Source: Nitrospirota bacterium (GTDB taxonomy: Bacteria; Nitrospirota_A; Leptospirillia; Leptospirillales; Leptospirillaceae). From it: a DNA stretch of 64,000 bases. Below, in pieces: positions 40,723 through 49,109 of the stretch. The stretch's first letter is position 1. Every line of letters starts with the position of its first letter. The DNA lies in the NCBI GenBank assembly GCA_027335985.1, contig DAHWGX010000073.1, forward strand, positions 16,474 to 80,473, given 5' to 3'. The notes beneath the pieces are model-generated. The model saw nothing but the letters and a program-made list of their open reading frames with translations. It was not told the origin of the DNA and searched no databases. Position numbers and translations under genes: made by a program.

Positions 40723-41730
40723 TCAGGCGATTCCTTGGATGGAGGGTGAAGAGGAAGAGGGCATCCATGAATCCTGGCTCGCGGCCAGATGGCAGACGAC
40801 CTCGCGTCCGCCTCCGGCATTCCCGAAGCGGTCCGGAGCGGCCTCCCGGCAAACAGGAAGCGCGTCCGGACATCGGGACAGGAAGGGACAGAGCCCGGGG
40901 GTTTCGGATTCACCGTTCAGGAGTTCGGCCGGAATCCCCGGATCCTGACCGACCAGAAGCCGGGTGTAGGGATGGGCCGGAGCCGTCAGAACTTCAGGGG
41001 TAGGCCCGGATTCGATCGCCCACCCCCGGTAGAGGACCACGACGCGGTCGGAGAGGTAGCGGACGACGGACAGATCGTGAGAGATGAAGAGGAGGCTCAT
41101 CCGCTCGGTCTGGTTCAGCGAGGCGAAGAGATTGATAATCTGCGCCCCGATGGAAAGGTCCAGCGAGGCGATCGGCTCGTCGGCCACCAGAAGATCCGGG
41201 GAGCAGGCGATCGCTCGGGCGATCCCGACGCGCTGGCGCCCTCCCCCTGAGAACTCCCGGGGATATCGGTCCAGATCGTGTGAGGACAGGCCCACCCGAT
41301 CGAAGAGTCGGACCACCCTTTCCCTCCTTTCGGACGGGGAATTGACCAGATCGTGAATGAGGAGGGGCTCCCCCACGATCTCTCCCACGCTCATCCGCGG
41401 ATTGAGCGAAGCGTAGGGGTCCTGGAAAACCATCTGGAATCGGCGCCGCTGTTGCCGGAGCTTCCGTCCTTTCAGTGACGTCAGGTCGAGTCCGTCGAAG
41501 AACACCTCTCCCCTGGTCGGATCGAGGAGGCGCATGACCATGCGGCCGATGGTCGTCTTTCCCGAGCCCGACTCGCCGACCAGTCCCAGGATCTCACCCC
41601 GTCGGATGGCGAAGGAGACGTCGGAGACGGCTGTCAGGAATCTTCGGGGTCCGAAGAGGCCGCGACCGGGAAGGTCGAACTCCCGGACGAGACCCCGAAC
41701 CTCGAGAAGGGAAGGGGCCTCAGGCGACAT
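40723..41730 (-). CDS. Oligopeptide/dipeptide-type ABC transporter ATPase (OppF/DppF)
   Basis: 335 residues. Walker A GLVGESGSGKTTIGRM, Q-loop MVFQDPYASLNPRMSVGEIV, signature FSGGGRQRVGIARAIA, Walker B LLVADEPIASLD, H-loop SHDLSVVRYL, and C-terminal oligopeptide-transporter extension with Cys cluster (LCPFLSRCPDALPVC, 4Fe-4S-like). The signature GGGRQR differs from the usual GGQRQR. Overlaps its partner ATPase by 11 bp. No permease or binding-protein gene is adjacent. Confidence 0.85.
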   Translation of the reverse strand: MSPEAPSLLEVRGLVREFDLPGRGLFGPRRFLTAVSDVSFAIRRGEILGLVGESGSGKTTIGRMVMRLLDPTRGEVFFDGLDLTSLKGRKLRQQRRRFQMVFQDPYASLNPRMSVGEIVGEPLLIHDLVNSPSERRERVVRLFDRVGLSSHDLDRYPREFSGGGRQRVGIARAIACSPDLLVADEPIASLDLSIGAQIINLFASLNQTERMSLLFISHDLSVVRYLSDRVVVLYRGWAIESGPTPEVLTAPAHPYTRLLVGQDPGIPAELLNGESETPGLCPFLSRCPDALPVCREAAPDRFGNAGGGREVVCHLAASQDSWMPSSSSPSIQGIA

Positions 41731-42739
41731 GGAACGGCGCTCCCAGAGGGGTCATGTCGGGATAAAAGCAAAGAGCGCCTGCCTCCCCCTCTGATTGCCA
41801 GGGAGGGGATTCGTTCCGGCAGCGCTCGTCGGCGCGGCCACACCGGGGCGCAAAGGCACACCCTGCCGGCAGGTTCCACAAGGGAGGAACCTGTCCGGGG
41901 ATGGCCGGAAGCGGCGCATCCTTTCTGGTCCGCCCCGTCCCTTCGGGACGAGAGGCAAGAAGGGCCCGACTGTAGGGGTGAAGCGGGCCAGTCCCGAAAA
42001 AGCGCCGGGAGGGTGACTCCTCGACGATCCGTCCGGCATACATCACCAGGACCCGGTCCGAAATCCGACGCACGTGGGAGAGATCGTGGGAGATGAAGAG
42101 AAGTCCCTTCGTCCGGCTCTCCCTGATCGAGGAGAGCAGGTTCAGGATCTGGAGGGCCACCGTGGGGTCGAGGGCGGTGGTCGGCTCGTCGGCGATCACC
42201 AGATGGGGGTCGAGAGCGATGGCCATGGCGATCATCACCCGCTGCCGCATTCCTCCGGAAAGCTGGTGGGGGTAGGATCGGGAGACACGCTCGGGGTCCG
42301 GGAGACCGGCAGAGCGGAGACGGTCGGCCACACACTCCCGCACCCTGCTGGCGGAGAGATCGGTATGGCTCTTGAAAAGTTCGCGCATCTGGGTTCCGAC
42401 GGTCAGAACAGGATTGAGCGCGCTCTGGGGCTCCTGAAAAATCATGGAGATGCGTTGGCCACGTATCTTCCGGAGAACGGAGTCTTCCTGCGCGAGCAGG
42501 TCCATCCCCTCGAAAAGAATGTGGCCGGAAAGAACTTTTGCTCCGGGAGGGAAGAGGGCGAGGAGAGAGAGCCCCGTCAGGCTCTTGCCCGATCCCGACT
42601 CTCCCACGAGCCCCACCACCTCGCCTTTTCCGATGGTGAAGGAGACGTCCGAAACCGGGCGGATCTCACCCTCGCGTGTCCGGAGGGAGACCGTCAGGTG
42701 ACAAACCTCGAGGAGGGACAATCCTTCTCCCTGAAGCAT
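41720..42739 (-). CDS. Oligopeptide/dipeptide-type ABC transporter ATPase (OppD/DppD)
   Basis: 339 residues. Walker A GESGSGKSLTGLSL, Q-loop MIFQEPQSALNPVLTVGTQM, signature LSGGMRQRVMIAMAIA, Walker B LVIADEPTTALDPT, H-loop ISHDLSHVRRI, C-terminal oligopeptide extension (CAFAPRCGRADERC). The two ATPases would form a heterodimer. The missing permeases must be elsewhere, or the pair was split from its operon. The start shares one base with the end of queD. Confidence 0.85.
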   Translation of the reverse strand: MLQGEGLSLLEVCHLTVSLRTREGEIRPVSDVSFTIGKGEVVGLVGESGSGKSLTGLSLLALFPPGAKVLSGHILFEGMDLLAQEDSVLRKIRGQRISMIFQEPQSALNPVLTVGTQMRELFKSHTDLSASRVRECVADRLRSAGLPDPERVSRSYPHQLSGGMRQRVMIAMAIALDPHLVIADEPTTALDPTVALQILNLLSSIRESRTKGLLFISHDLSHVRRISDRVLVMYAGRIVEESPSRRFFGTGPLHPYSRALLASRPEGTGRTRKDAPLPAIPGQVPPLWNLPAGCAFAPRCGRADERCRNESPPWQSEGEAGALCFYPDMTPLGAPFHVA

Positions 42740-43122
42740 CAGGTCTCCTCATACGTGGCCCGGTACCCTTCCATTTCCCAGACAGAGACCTGGCGGAGGG
42801 TCAGGCCCTCCTCCTGTCCCTGAGCGAGGGCGGTGGAAAGACCCCGATGGAAGAACAGGGCGATGTTCTCGGCCGTCGTGCTCTTGTCGGCAAAAAAGGG
42901 ATGGTCGTTGAGATGGGTGTGATCCACCTCACGAAGAAGCGGATCCAGCCATCGCTCGATTTCGTGAAAATCCACCGCCATTCCGAGGCCATTCAGACGT
43001 GTGGTCCCGAAGACCGCCTCGATGGTCCAGTTGTGGCCGTGAAGACGGGCGCAGAGCCCAGGATACCCTTCAATCCGGTGGGAAGCGGCGAACGTCCTTT
43101 TGACCGATACGGAAAATCCCAT
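42739..43122 (-). CDS. queD: QueD-like 6-pyruvoyltetrahydropterin/6-carboxytetrahydropterin synthase
   Basis: 127 residues from the ATG with AAAGG 7 bp upstream; an upstream TTG at 43179 would lie almost on the promoter -10. Zinc His triad in SHRIEGYPGLCARLHGHNW (H...HGH), catalytic Cys in the same segment (LCARLHGHN), EVDHTHLND, TTAENIA and WEMEGYRATYEE (the Glu). QueD makes 6-carboxy-tetrahydropterin in queuosine synthesis; queC, queE and queF are not nearby. First cistron of the queD-ABC-pheS-pheT group. Confidence 0.87.
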   Translation of the reverse strand: MGFSVSVKRTFAASHRIEGYPGLCARLHGHNWTIEAVFGTTRLNGLGMAVDFHEIERWLDPLLREVDHTHLNDHPFFADKSTTAENIALFFHRGLSTALAQGQEEGLTLRQVSVWEMEGYRATYEET

Positions 43123-43194
43123 GAAAAAACCTTTCCCGACAAATTCGATTCCGGAGGGTGAGAAACGGGCCTCCGTCAAAAACTGGATCCGGCC

Positions 43195-43203
43195 ATTATA
43201 ACA
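43195..43203 (-). promoter_or_regulatory. Extended -10 promoter of the queD group
   Basis: On the minus strand TGTTATAAT forms a consensus extended -10 element with no good -35, about 65 bp upstream of queD. Confidence 0.5.
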
Positions 43204-43245
43204 GATGTGGCTGTGTCTTGCGGAAGGACGAGAGATTTCCCCCGA

Positions 43246-44070
43246 TCACGAGAGGGATGCGCCCCCGGAAGCATTCCGTCGGAGCCTCTCGGGCTCCAGG
43301 ATCGCCCTTCCCGACGCTCCGATTCCCTCGAGAAGCGTCTGGTAAAGGGCCAGGGCCCTGGATACGTTTGCCTCCAGGGGAGCGCCCCCGGAGAAAAGTG
43401 CCAGAGCGGACACAAGACTCGACAGGGTGCATCCTCCGCCATGAATACCCGGGAGAGGCTTCGCCGGATGGTGATAGAACCTCTCTGAGAGTGGGGTCCA
43501 GAAAAGATCCACCTTCGGCCCGTCCCCGGCAAAATGCCCCCCCTTTACAAGAATCGCGGGAGCTCCATATTGATCGTGAATCCTGCGGGCCATGAGGGAG
43601 AGATCTTCGGGATAGCGCTCCAGCGACCACCCGGCCAGCTCCTGCGCCTCCGGAAGGTTCGGCGTGATCAGGGTAACCCTGGGGAAGACCGTGCGGGCCA
43701 TCATACGGTATTCCTCGGGGGAGAATATCCCTCCGCCCTTGCCGAATCGGTAGACCGGGTCCAGAACGACCGTGGTATCGGACGGAAGGGAGCCGAGAAA
43801 TCCCTCGAGCACCCCACATAGCGAAATCGGAAGCAACCCGATCTTGAGGGCTCCCGGAAGGGATTCTTCGGCCAGCGTTTCGACCATGGACGAAAAGATT
43901 TTTTCCGGGACCGGCTCCACGCGGCGGACGCCATTCAGATTCTGGACGGTGAGGCAGGTCGGGACGCCTCTCCCCCGGAACCCCAGGCTCTGGAAAACCC
44001 GGAGATCCTGATAGAGGCCGGCCCCGCCGGAAGGGTCGATCCCCGCGAACGACCAGGGATCTGGACTCAT
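43246..44070 (-). CDS. thiD: Hydroxymethylpyrimidine / phosphomethylpyrimidine kinase
   Basis: Phosphorylates HMP and HMP-P in thiamine synthesis. 274 residues, ribokinase-like fold: SFAGIDPSGGAGLYQDLRVFQSL, TVQNLNGV, LDPVYRFGKGGG, LITPNLPEAQELAGWS, ILVKGGHF and catalytic GIHGGGCTLSSLVSALALF. The catalytic motif reads GGGCT where most family members have GTGCT, a small substitution next to the active Cys. ATGA overlap with the M23 peptidase gene upstream. Confidence 0.92.
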   Translation of the reverse strand: MSPDPWSFAGIDPSGGAGLYQDLRVFQSLGFRGRGVPTCLTVQNLNGVRRVEPVPEKIFSSMVETLAEESLPGALKIGLLPISLCGVLEGFLGSLPSDTTVVLDPVYRFGKGGGIFSPEEYRMMARTVFPRVTLITPNLPEAQELAGWSLERYPEDLSLMARRIHDQYGAPAILVKGGHFAGDGPKVDLFWTPLSERFYHHPAKPLPGIHGGGCTLSSLVSALALFSGGAPLEANVSRALALYQTLLEGIGASGRAILEPERLRRNASGGASLS

Positions 44071-44981
44071 CTTCCCTCCTTGCCGAGCGGAACGGCCCGG
44101 GCGAGAAGATTCGTCAGAAGCATCGGATTGACGTGGGCGCCGTGAAGGACTGCGCCGTAATGAAGGACCGGTCCAGTCACTCGCCCTGTGTGTCCGACAT
44201 GGCCGATCACCTCTCCACGGCGGATGATCTGTCCCGGCCGGACCCGGATGTCCGCCATATGCAGGTATTCGGTCAGAAGCCCGCCCCCATGGTCGATAAT
44301 CACCATGTTCCCGTCATAGTAGAAAGAGCCGGCAAGGCGCACTACTCCGGTGTTGGCCGCCCGCACCGGCGTTCCCTGGGGAACGTCGATATCCTCCCCC
44401 GAGTGGCGGGCCATCGGATGTCCGTTCAGATATCGGTAGGCCCCAAAGTCGTGGGTCACCCTTCCCGCGAGAGGCAGGATAAAGGACCGATGGAACTTGA
44501 GGGGAGTGTCAGGAGCGGCCAGGGCTGCAAGAATAATTGTCCGCTCCCGCTTGAGGCGTCTCAGGAGCGAGACCGGCGGCGTCACGAAGGAGCGGGCCAC
44601 ATGGAGCCGGGAAACCTGAAAGGATCGGGGCGTCACGTGCAGAAGAAGCCGGGCCTTCCGACCGTCCCGGAAATGAATTTCCACCGGAAGCGGGCCAGGG
44701 GAGCGCGAGAAGTCGACCCCCACCAGGGCGGCCCTCGAGAGGCCTCCCCTCTCCGGATCCAGGTCCATCCAGGGCATGAGTGGTATCCTGCGGCCCTCAA
44801 AGGTCAGAAAACGCGCCGGGGACCCTTCATGGAGCAACAGGAGCAGGAGACCGCCCTGGGGAAGGGCCAGATCCCGGTCGCGCTGTCCGCTCCCCGTCTC
44901 CGCCCCTTCAGCAGAGGGAAAGAATGCGGTCAGGAGAAGGAGCAGGAGAAAGCCCGGAAGAGCCCGACAACGCCTACCCAC
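44067..44981 (-). CDS. M23 (LytM-like) metallopeptidase, secreted
   Basis: 304 residues from GTG overlapping the end of thiE by 8 bp; the longer frame upstream is thiE antisense-frame sequence. Signal peptide RRCRALPGFLLLLLLTAFFPSAEGA. Mature part: beta domain ~40-170, then LytM domain with DFGAYRYLNG, HSGEDIDVPQGTPV (zinc His and Asp), VIIDHGGGLLTEYLHM (catalytic His) and GRVTGPVLHYGAV. The last motif keeps the zinc His of HxH but has Val where the first His is usual. Either the protein is a non-catalytic peptidoglycan-binding regulator or it uses another base. Sits between thiE and thiD. Confidence 0.85.
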   Translation of the reverse strand: MGRRCRALPGFLLLLLLTAFFPSAEGAETGSGQRDRDLALPQGGLLLLLLHEGSPARFLTFEGRRIPLMPWMDLDPERGGLSRAALVGVDFSRSPGPLPVEIHFRDGRKARLLLHVTPRSFQVSRLHVARSFVTPPVSLLRRLKRERTIILAALAAPDTPLKFHRSFILPLAGRVTHDFGAYRYLNGHPMARHSGEDIDVPQGTPVRAANTGVVRLAGSFYYDGNMVIIDHGGGLLTEYLHMADIRVRPGQIIRRGEVIGHVGHTGRVTGPVLHYGAVLHGAHVNPMLLTNLLARAVPLGKEGR

Positions 44982-45612
44982 GGGTCCAGGCCCGTCGGAG
45001 GCTGAAGGCGGCTGCGACCGGATCGGGCGTGTAGGAAAGGGCGCCCATGACCGCCATGCCGAAGGCCCCCGCGTCGCGCACCCGGGGGGCCTCCTTTTCC
45101 CCGACACCCCCGATGGCCCAGACCGGGACAGGAACTTCCCGGACAATCTCCCGAAGGAGGGGCAGACCGAGGGGGGGGCCGAAGGGCCGTTTTGAAGGGG
45201 TGTCGAAGACCGGTCCCGCGATCAGGTAGTCGGCCCCTTCCGACACGGCCTCGAGAGCCGTGGGCAGAGAGTGCACCGACACCCCGACAAGCATCGGACG
45301 GGCCATATGGTCCCGCATCCTCGGGATCGGAAGGTGGAGTGAGGGAAGGTGCAGACCCGCGGCGCGGCCCGCCAGGGCGAAGTCCAGCCTCCGGTTGACG
45401 AGAAAGGGAAATCCGGCCGGAACGTTGTCTCGAAAAAGGCGGACCAGTTCAGAAAACTCCCATCCGGAAGCCAGTTTTCTCCGCAACTGGACAGAGGTTA
45501 TTCCTCCCCGCATTCCTTCGATGGCCCGCAGGAGAAGATCCTTCAGGGGGAATTCCTCCGGCGTCACGTAGAGGAGCGGTCCAAGAATTTCTGCGGGACG
45601 GGAGCCTCCCAT
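44974..45612 (-). CDS. thiE: Thiamine-phosphate synthase
   Basis: Joins HMP-PP and thiazole phosphate into thiamine monophosphate. 212 residues, TIM barrel: GITSVQLRRKLASGWE, FPFLVNRRLDFALAGRAAGLHL, VGVSVHSLPTALEAVSEGADYLIAGPVFDTPSK, VPVWAIGGV. The TenI-like subtype with a shorter HMP-PP site is possible: the usual NDR/D-D diphosphate motif reads NRRLD. One-base overlap with thiG. Confidence 0.88.
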   Translation of the reverse strand: MGGSRPAEILGPLLYVTPEEFPLKDLLLRAIEGMRGGITSVQLRRKLASGWEFSELVRLFRDNVPAGFPFLVNRRLDFALAGRAAGLHLPSLHLPIPRMRDHMARPMLVGVSVHSLPTALEAVSEGADYLIAGPVFDTPSKRPFGPPLGLPLLREIVREVPVPVWAIGGVGEKEAPRVRDAGAFGMAVMGALSYTPDPVAAAFSLRRAWTRG

Positions 45613-46430
45613 CAGGAACCCAGCATTCCCGAGAATGGACTCGAAGCACTGGCGTGGAGCCTCCGGGGCATCCTGCCGGCCCGGAAGGAGTCGCGGCCAG
45701 CCTGGATCGCGTGTTTCATGGCCCGGGCCATCAGAACCGGATCCCGGGCTTCGGCCACCGCCGTGTTCATGAGGACCCCCTCTACGCCCATCTCCATGGC
45801 GATTGCGGCATCAGAGGCGCATCCCACCCCGGCGTCCACGATGACGGGGAGATCGACCGTCTCCTGGATGATCCGGAGATTGTAGGGGTTTCTGATTCCG
45901 AGACCGGAGCCGATGGGGGCGGCCAGGGGCATCACGGCGGCGCATCCCACGTCGGCCAGCTTTTTCGCGATGATCGGATCGTCGTTTGTGTAGGGAAAGA
46001 CGACCGATCCCTCCCGGACCAGAATACGGGCCGCCTCCACCAAGCCCACGACATCCGGAAAGAGGGTTTTCGGATCGCCGATCACCTCGAGCTTGACCAG
46101 TGGCGAAATCCCCGACTCCCGGGCCAGACGCGCATACCGGAGAGCCTCCTCCACCGTGTAGCATCCGGCGGTGTTCGGGAGTATGTGAAACTCCGACGGG
46201 GGAAGGAAGTCCAGGAGGTTCGGCTCGTCCTTCCTGAGGATGTTGACCCGGCGGACCGCCACCGTCACGACGTCGGCTCCCGACTCGAGAATGACTTTCC
46301 GTGTCTCCTCGAAGGAGCGATATTTGCCGGTTCCGATCCAGAGACGGGAGCGGAAGGTGATTCCGGCGATGGTCATGGGATCGTCGTCGACGATCCGTCC
46401 TTCATTTTCTGCGACGGTACCTGTTGTCAT
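45612..46430 (-). CDS. thiG: Thiazole synthase
   Basis: Makes the thiazole phosphate from DXP, dehydroglycine and ThiS thiocarboxylate. 272 residues: [63 protein letters not shown] (Schiff-base Lys), [40 protein letters not shown]. thiS, thiF and thiH/thiO are absent from the neighbourhood, and no TPP riboswitch motif was found in the ~100 bp upstream. Confidence 0.94.
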   Translation of the reverse strand: MTTGTVAENEGRIVDDDPMTIAGITFRSRLWIGTGKYRSFEETRKVILESGADVVTVAVRRVNILRKDEPNLLDFLPPSEFHILPNTAGCYTVEEALRYARLARESGISPLVKLEVIGDPKTLFPDVVGLVEAARILVREGSVVFPYTNDDPIIAKKLADVGCAAVMPLAAPIGSGLGIRNPYNLRIIQETVDLPVIVDAGVGCASDAAIAMEMGVEGVLMNTAVAEARDPVLMARAMKHAIQAGRDSFRAGRMPRRLHASASSPFSGMLGS

Positions 46431-46531
46431 GGATCCCCCTTTGCGAATATGGAGTGTCAGCTTGTTCTTTCATTTTAAGACGGACGGACCGGGGGGGCAA
46501 CCGCAGGATTCAGGGAAGGCGGACCGGACAC

Positions 46532-46891
46532 CTATCCGACGTTCGTAAGGGAAGAAGAAGAGGAGGGGCGGCTGGCCCGGATCATCTCTTTCATCTGGGA
46601 AAGATCCTTTCTCATCCTCAGAAAATCGGCCGTTCCCTTCGCGATGACGAGGAATGAAATACAGAAGGCCACCATGCCGACCCCGATATAGACATCGTTC
46701 GGGTTCCGGCTAAAGAAACGGAACATCGCCAGACCCACCACGATGAGATTGAGGCCCGTCGTCACGTGAAGAAGAAAGTTGCGCTCGATGGCCAGAACAA
46801 ACTGGTCGAACGCAATCTGATCGGAAAAGCTCAGAGGAGCGGTAATAAAGAATCGAGGAGGATGATGGGATGACTTCGAGTCGTTTTTCAT
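46532..46891 (-). CDS. DUF202/YidH-like membrane protein
   Basis: 119 residues from the ATG of MKNDSKSSHH, the better of two starts. Two membrane helices (near ~40-60 and ~70-90) with the loop FDQFVLAIERNFLLHVTTGLNLIVVG, which resembles the LANERTFLAW start of DUF202 domains, and a Ser-rich tail. Function unknown. 101 bp upstream of thiG; likely its own unit or the head of the thi operon. Confidence 0.6.
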   Translation of the reverse strand: MKNDSKSSHHPPRFFITAPLSFSDQIAFDQFVLAIERNFLLHVTTGLNLIVVGLAMFRFFSRNPNDVYIGVGMVAFCISFLVIAKGTADFLRMRKDLSQMKEMIRASRPSSSSSLTNVG

Positions 46892-47069
46892 GAGTGGACA
46901 TCCGCCCCTTTCTACCATGTCTCAGACATTCGCACAATTCGTATTTTTCCGATTGTTTTTGATTCTTGAAAATTTTTCTCCAACTTTCAAGCGCCCTTTC
47001 CGACACTTATCAACCATTTTCCACAAGAAAAGCATTCTTCTGGGCCTCGTTTGTCCGATCATTTCGTGA

Positions 47070-47113
47070 TTGACAAATTTACAACAAAAAGATATTGAGA
47101 ATCATATTCAATA
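47070..47113 (+). promoter_or_regulatory. Promoter with overlapping Fur-type palindrome
   Basis: TTGACA (47070-47075, perfect) and TATTGA (47093-47098) with 17-bp spacing. A 21-bp palindrome (47093-47113; centre TGAGAATCATATTCA) overlaps the -10, with TATTGA/TCAATA perfect outer arms. It is close to the Fur consensus 7-1-7 layout, and binding there would block RNA polymerase. The remaining ~180 bp upstream of it show no ORF. Confidence 0.55.
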
Positions 47114-47217
47114 CTGTGAACCAATATTGCATTTCCGGACCATCCTTTTTATGATATCTCCTATCATATGGTACTTGGTATCACAATTCCGGCTATCTGT
47201 TGTACAAAGGAAGCTTC

Positions 47218-48300
47218 ATGGCCTTTCCCGCTCTCGTATCCAGACATTTCAGACGATTTTTTCTGACCATAGCCCTTTGGCTGACCCTTCTTGCCGGGAT
47301 TTCTGCAACTCCCGCTCGAGCAGACGAGGCCACGGAAGGTCCCCAGGACGTAAACGGCGATCTCATCCCCGACCTGGCCGAAATGGCCCCCCACTATCTC
47401 TCCTGGGGACCCAACACCAGCGGACCGATGTTCACCGGAACGGCCGAGGTCGAACCGGTCGGCTCCTTCTTCTACGAACCCTACTGGTTCGACTACCTTC
47501 AGCCGGGCCTCGGATTTTCGTCGCTTTACATGCCGCAGAGGATCTCGATCGGCCTGATCAAAAACTGGGAGTTCGACGTCCTCGTTCCGTTCGTCGCCAA
47601 CCAGGGGACCTCTCCGACAACGCCGTCAGGGATGACTATCAACGCCTTCGGAGTGGGAGACTCGATCGTCTGGCTCAAGCAGCAACTCACCAACGACGCA
47701 GACCCTTACCACTTCTGGGCGCGTCCCGCCCTCACCCTGGAGTACCAGTTCACCCTTCCCACCGGTCATTTCCTCAACCTGAATCCCCAGATGCACACCG
47801 TCGACCAGACTGGGGACGGGAGCTTCGACGAGGGCCTGTACCTGGTCATGCGCAAGCACTTCAAGCCCTTCATGCTCTACCTGGAACTGGGGGACATCAT
47901 CGAGAACCCGACCCAGGTCGGGGCCGGATTCACCTTCGACAACGCCCTCGTGACGACCCCCCAGGCCCAAACCGTCGTCAACGGCAACCTGCTCTGGTTT
48001 TCGGGGGCCTTCGAGCATGTCCTGAACGACAAGTGGGGCGCCGGCTATGTCCTCGAGTTCTTCGGAGAAAGCCAGACAGGCCAGAACCTTCTGTTCGGCC
48101 CCGCCAACGCCCCGGCCTGGAGCTTTCTCTGGGTGGATCCGGGAATCGAGATCACCTGGCCCGACACCGAACGGGTCTCGGTCACCTGGGGCCTTGCCAT
48201 GGGCTTCCCCATCTACCAGTCTGACTACCCGGCCACCTACACTCCGATGGGAACGATCACTGTCTACTACAACGGTCCGTTCGGCTACCGGGGAGAATGA
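47218..48300 (+). CDS. Outer-membrane beta-barrel protein, probably iron-regulated
   Basis: 360 residues from the ATG with AAAGGAAG 5 bp upstream. Signal peptide ending ARA near residue 36. The mature chain has many amphipathic beta strands (YLSWGPNTSGPMFTGTAEV, FSSLYMPQRISIGLIKNWEF, WARPALTLEYQFTLPTG, YGPFGY-like end) and loops rich in Asn, Pro and Asp, as in outer-membrane channel-like proteins. An Asp-rich start (DVNGDLIPDLAEM) could bind Ca2+. No plug or TonB box seen. The Fur-like box upstream suggests iron control, but the substrate is unknown. Confidence 0.75.
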   Translation: MAFPALVSRHFRRFFLTIALWLTLLAGISATPARADEATEGPQDVNGDLIPDLAEMAPHYLSWGPNTSGPMFTGTAEVEPVGSFFYEPYWFDYLQPGLGFSSLYMPQRISIGLIKNWEFDVLVPFVANQGTSPTTPSGMTINAFGVGDSIVWLKQQLTNDADPYHFWARPALTLEYQFTLPTGHFLNLNPQMHTVDQTGDGSFDEGLYLVMRKHFKPFMLYLELGDIIENPTQVGAGFTFDNALVTTPQAQTVVNGNLLWFSGAFEHVLNDKWGAGYVLEFFGESQTGQNLLFGPANAPAWSFLWVDPGIEITWPDTERVSVTWGLAMGFPIYQSDYPATYTPMGTITVYYNGPFGYRGE

Positions 48301-48328
48301 AAAGAAACGATTCTCCAGGAGGTCCCCC

Positions 48329-48985
48329 ATGCGGGAACACCCCTTTTTCAGAAACATCCGGACGCGGCTTTCGTCAGGATTCCTTCTCCTTCTGAGCCTC
48401 TCCGCCTGCGCTACGCTCGACAGTCCGGCCGACAAGAGGATGGCCCTCGTGCACAGGAGCCGGATTCTTCTTGATGCGGGACAGGTCGCCTCCGCCAGGC
48501 GGCTCACGGAGGAGCTCATCGCCCGCTATGGACCATCCCCCTTTCTCCTGAACCAGATGGCCGTGATACGGGACCGGGAGGGAAGGCCCGATATGGCCCT
48601 CCGTATCCTGATCCATGCGCATCGCCTTTATCCGAACTCGACGGTCCTGACCCTCAATCTGGCCGATATGGAACTCGTCCGCCACGATCCACAGGGGGCC
48701 CGGGAGACCCTCCGTCCGATTCTCGACCGGAAGGAATGGCCAAACGGCTTCCGGACCCTCATGAGCCGAATCGATCTCGACTCCGGCAACCTGGCGGAAG
48801 CCCATCTCTTCCTCCACGAAGCCCTCGTCCGCCATCCGGAAAACCCCCTTCTTCTCGCTACCATGGGGCTGCTTCACAGCCGGATGGGACTCCGTAAAAA
48901 AGCTCGGGAGGACTTCCGGAAGGCCATGGCCCGAAGCGACAATCCCAGACTCAAGTCCCGGATCCTGACCCTCCTCGCCAACTGA
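48329..48985 (+). CDS. TPR lipoprotein
   Basis: 218 residues. AGGAGGT lies before the ATG. Lipobox LSAC (Cys about 27), then TPR/Sel1-like helices (LVHRSRILLDAGQVASARRL, LLNQMAVIRDREGRPDMALRI, TLNLADMELVRHDPQGARE, LLATMGLLHSRMGLRKKARE). It follows the outer-membrane gene by 28 bp, so it is probably co-transcribed and a possible periplasmic scaffold for it. Confidence 0.8.
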   Translation: MREHPFFRNIRTRLSSGFLLLLSLSACATLDSPADKRMALVHRSRILLDAGQVASARRLTEELIARYGPSPFLLNQMAVIRDREGRPDMALRILIHAHRLYPNSTVLTLNLADMELVRHDPQGARETLRPILDRKEWPNGFRTLMSRIDLDSGNLAEAHLFLHEALVRHPENPLLLATMGLLHSRMGLRKKAREDFRKAMARSDNPRLKSRILTLLAN

Positions 48986-49109
48986 CCGGGGTCCGACGAA
49001 GGAGGTCCGGATCTCCATATTCTTTTCATCAGGCCCCCTCTGGTCTATACTGGTCGGGAACCCCGTTCCTCTCCCTGACCCTTCTTCCGAAGCCAGAAGG
49101 AGCCCTTCG

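Noticed and set aside
39381..41003. 540-aa plus-strand ORF
   Set aside because: Antisense to pheS and the ABC ATPase, whose motifs are certain.
46431..46531. Possible TPP riboswitch before thiG
   Set aside because: The conserved CTGAGA and ACC..GATCTGG..AATGCC blocks are missing.
47017..47025. Single DnaA-box-like TTTTCCACA
   Set aside because: One isolated box near no dnaA/dnaN or cluster; not enough for an origin.
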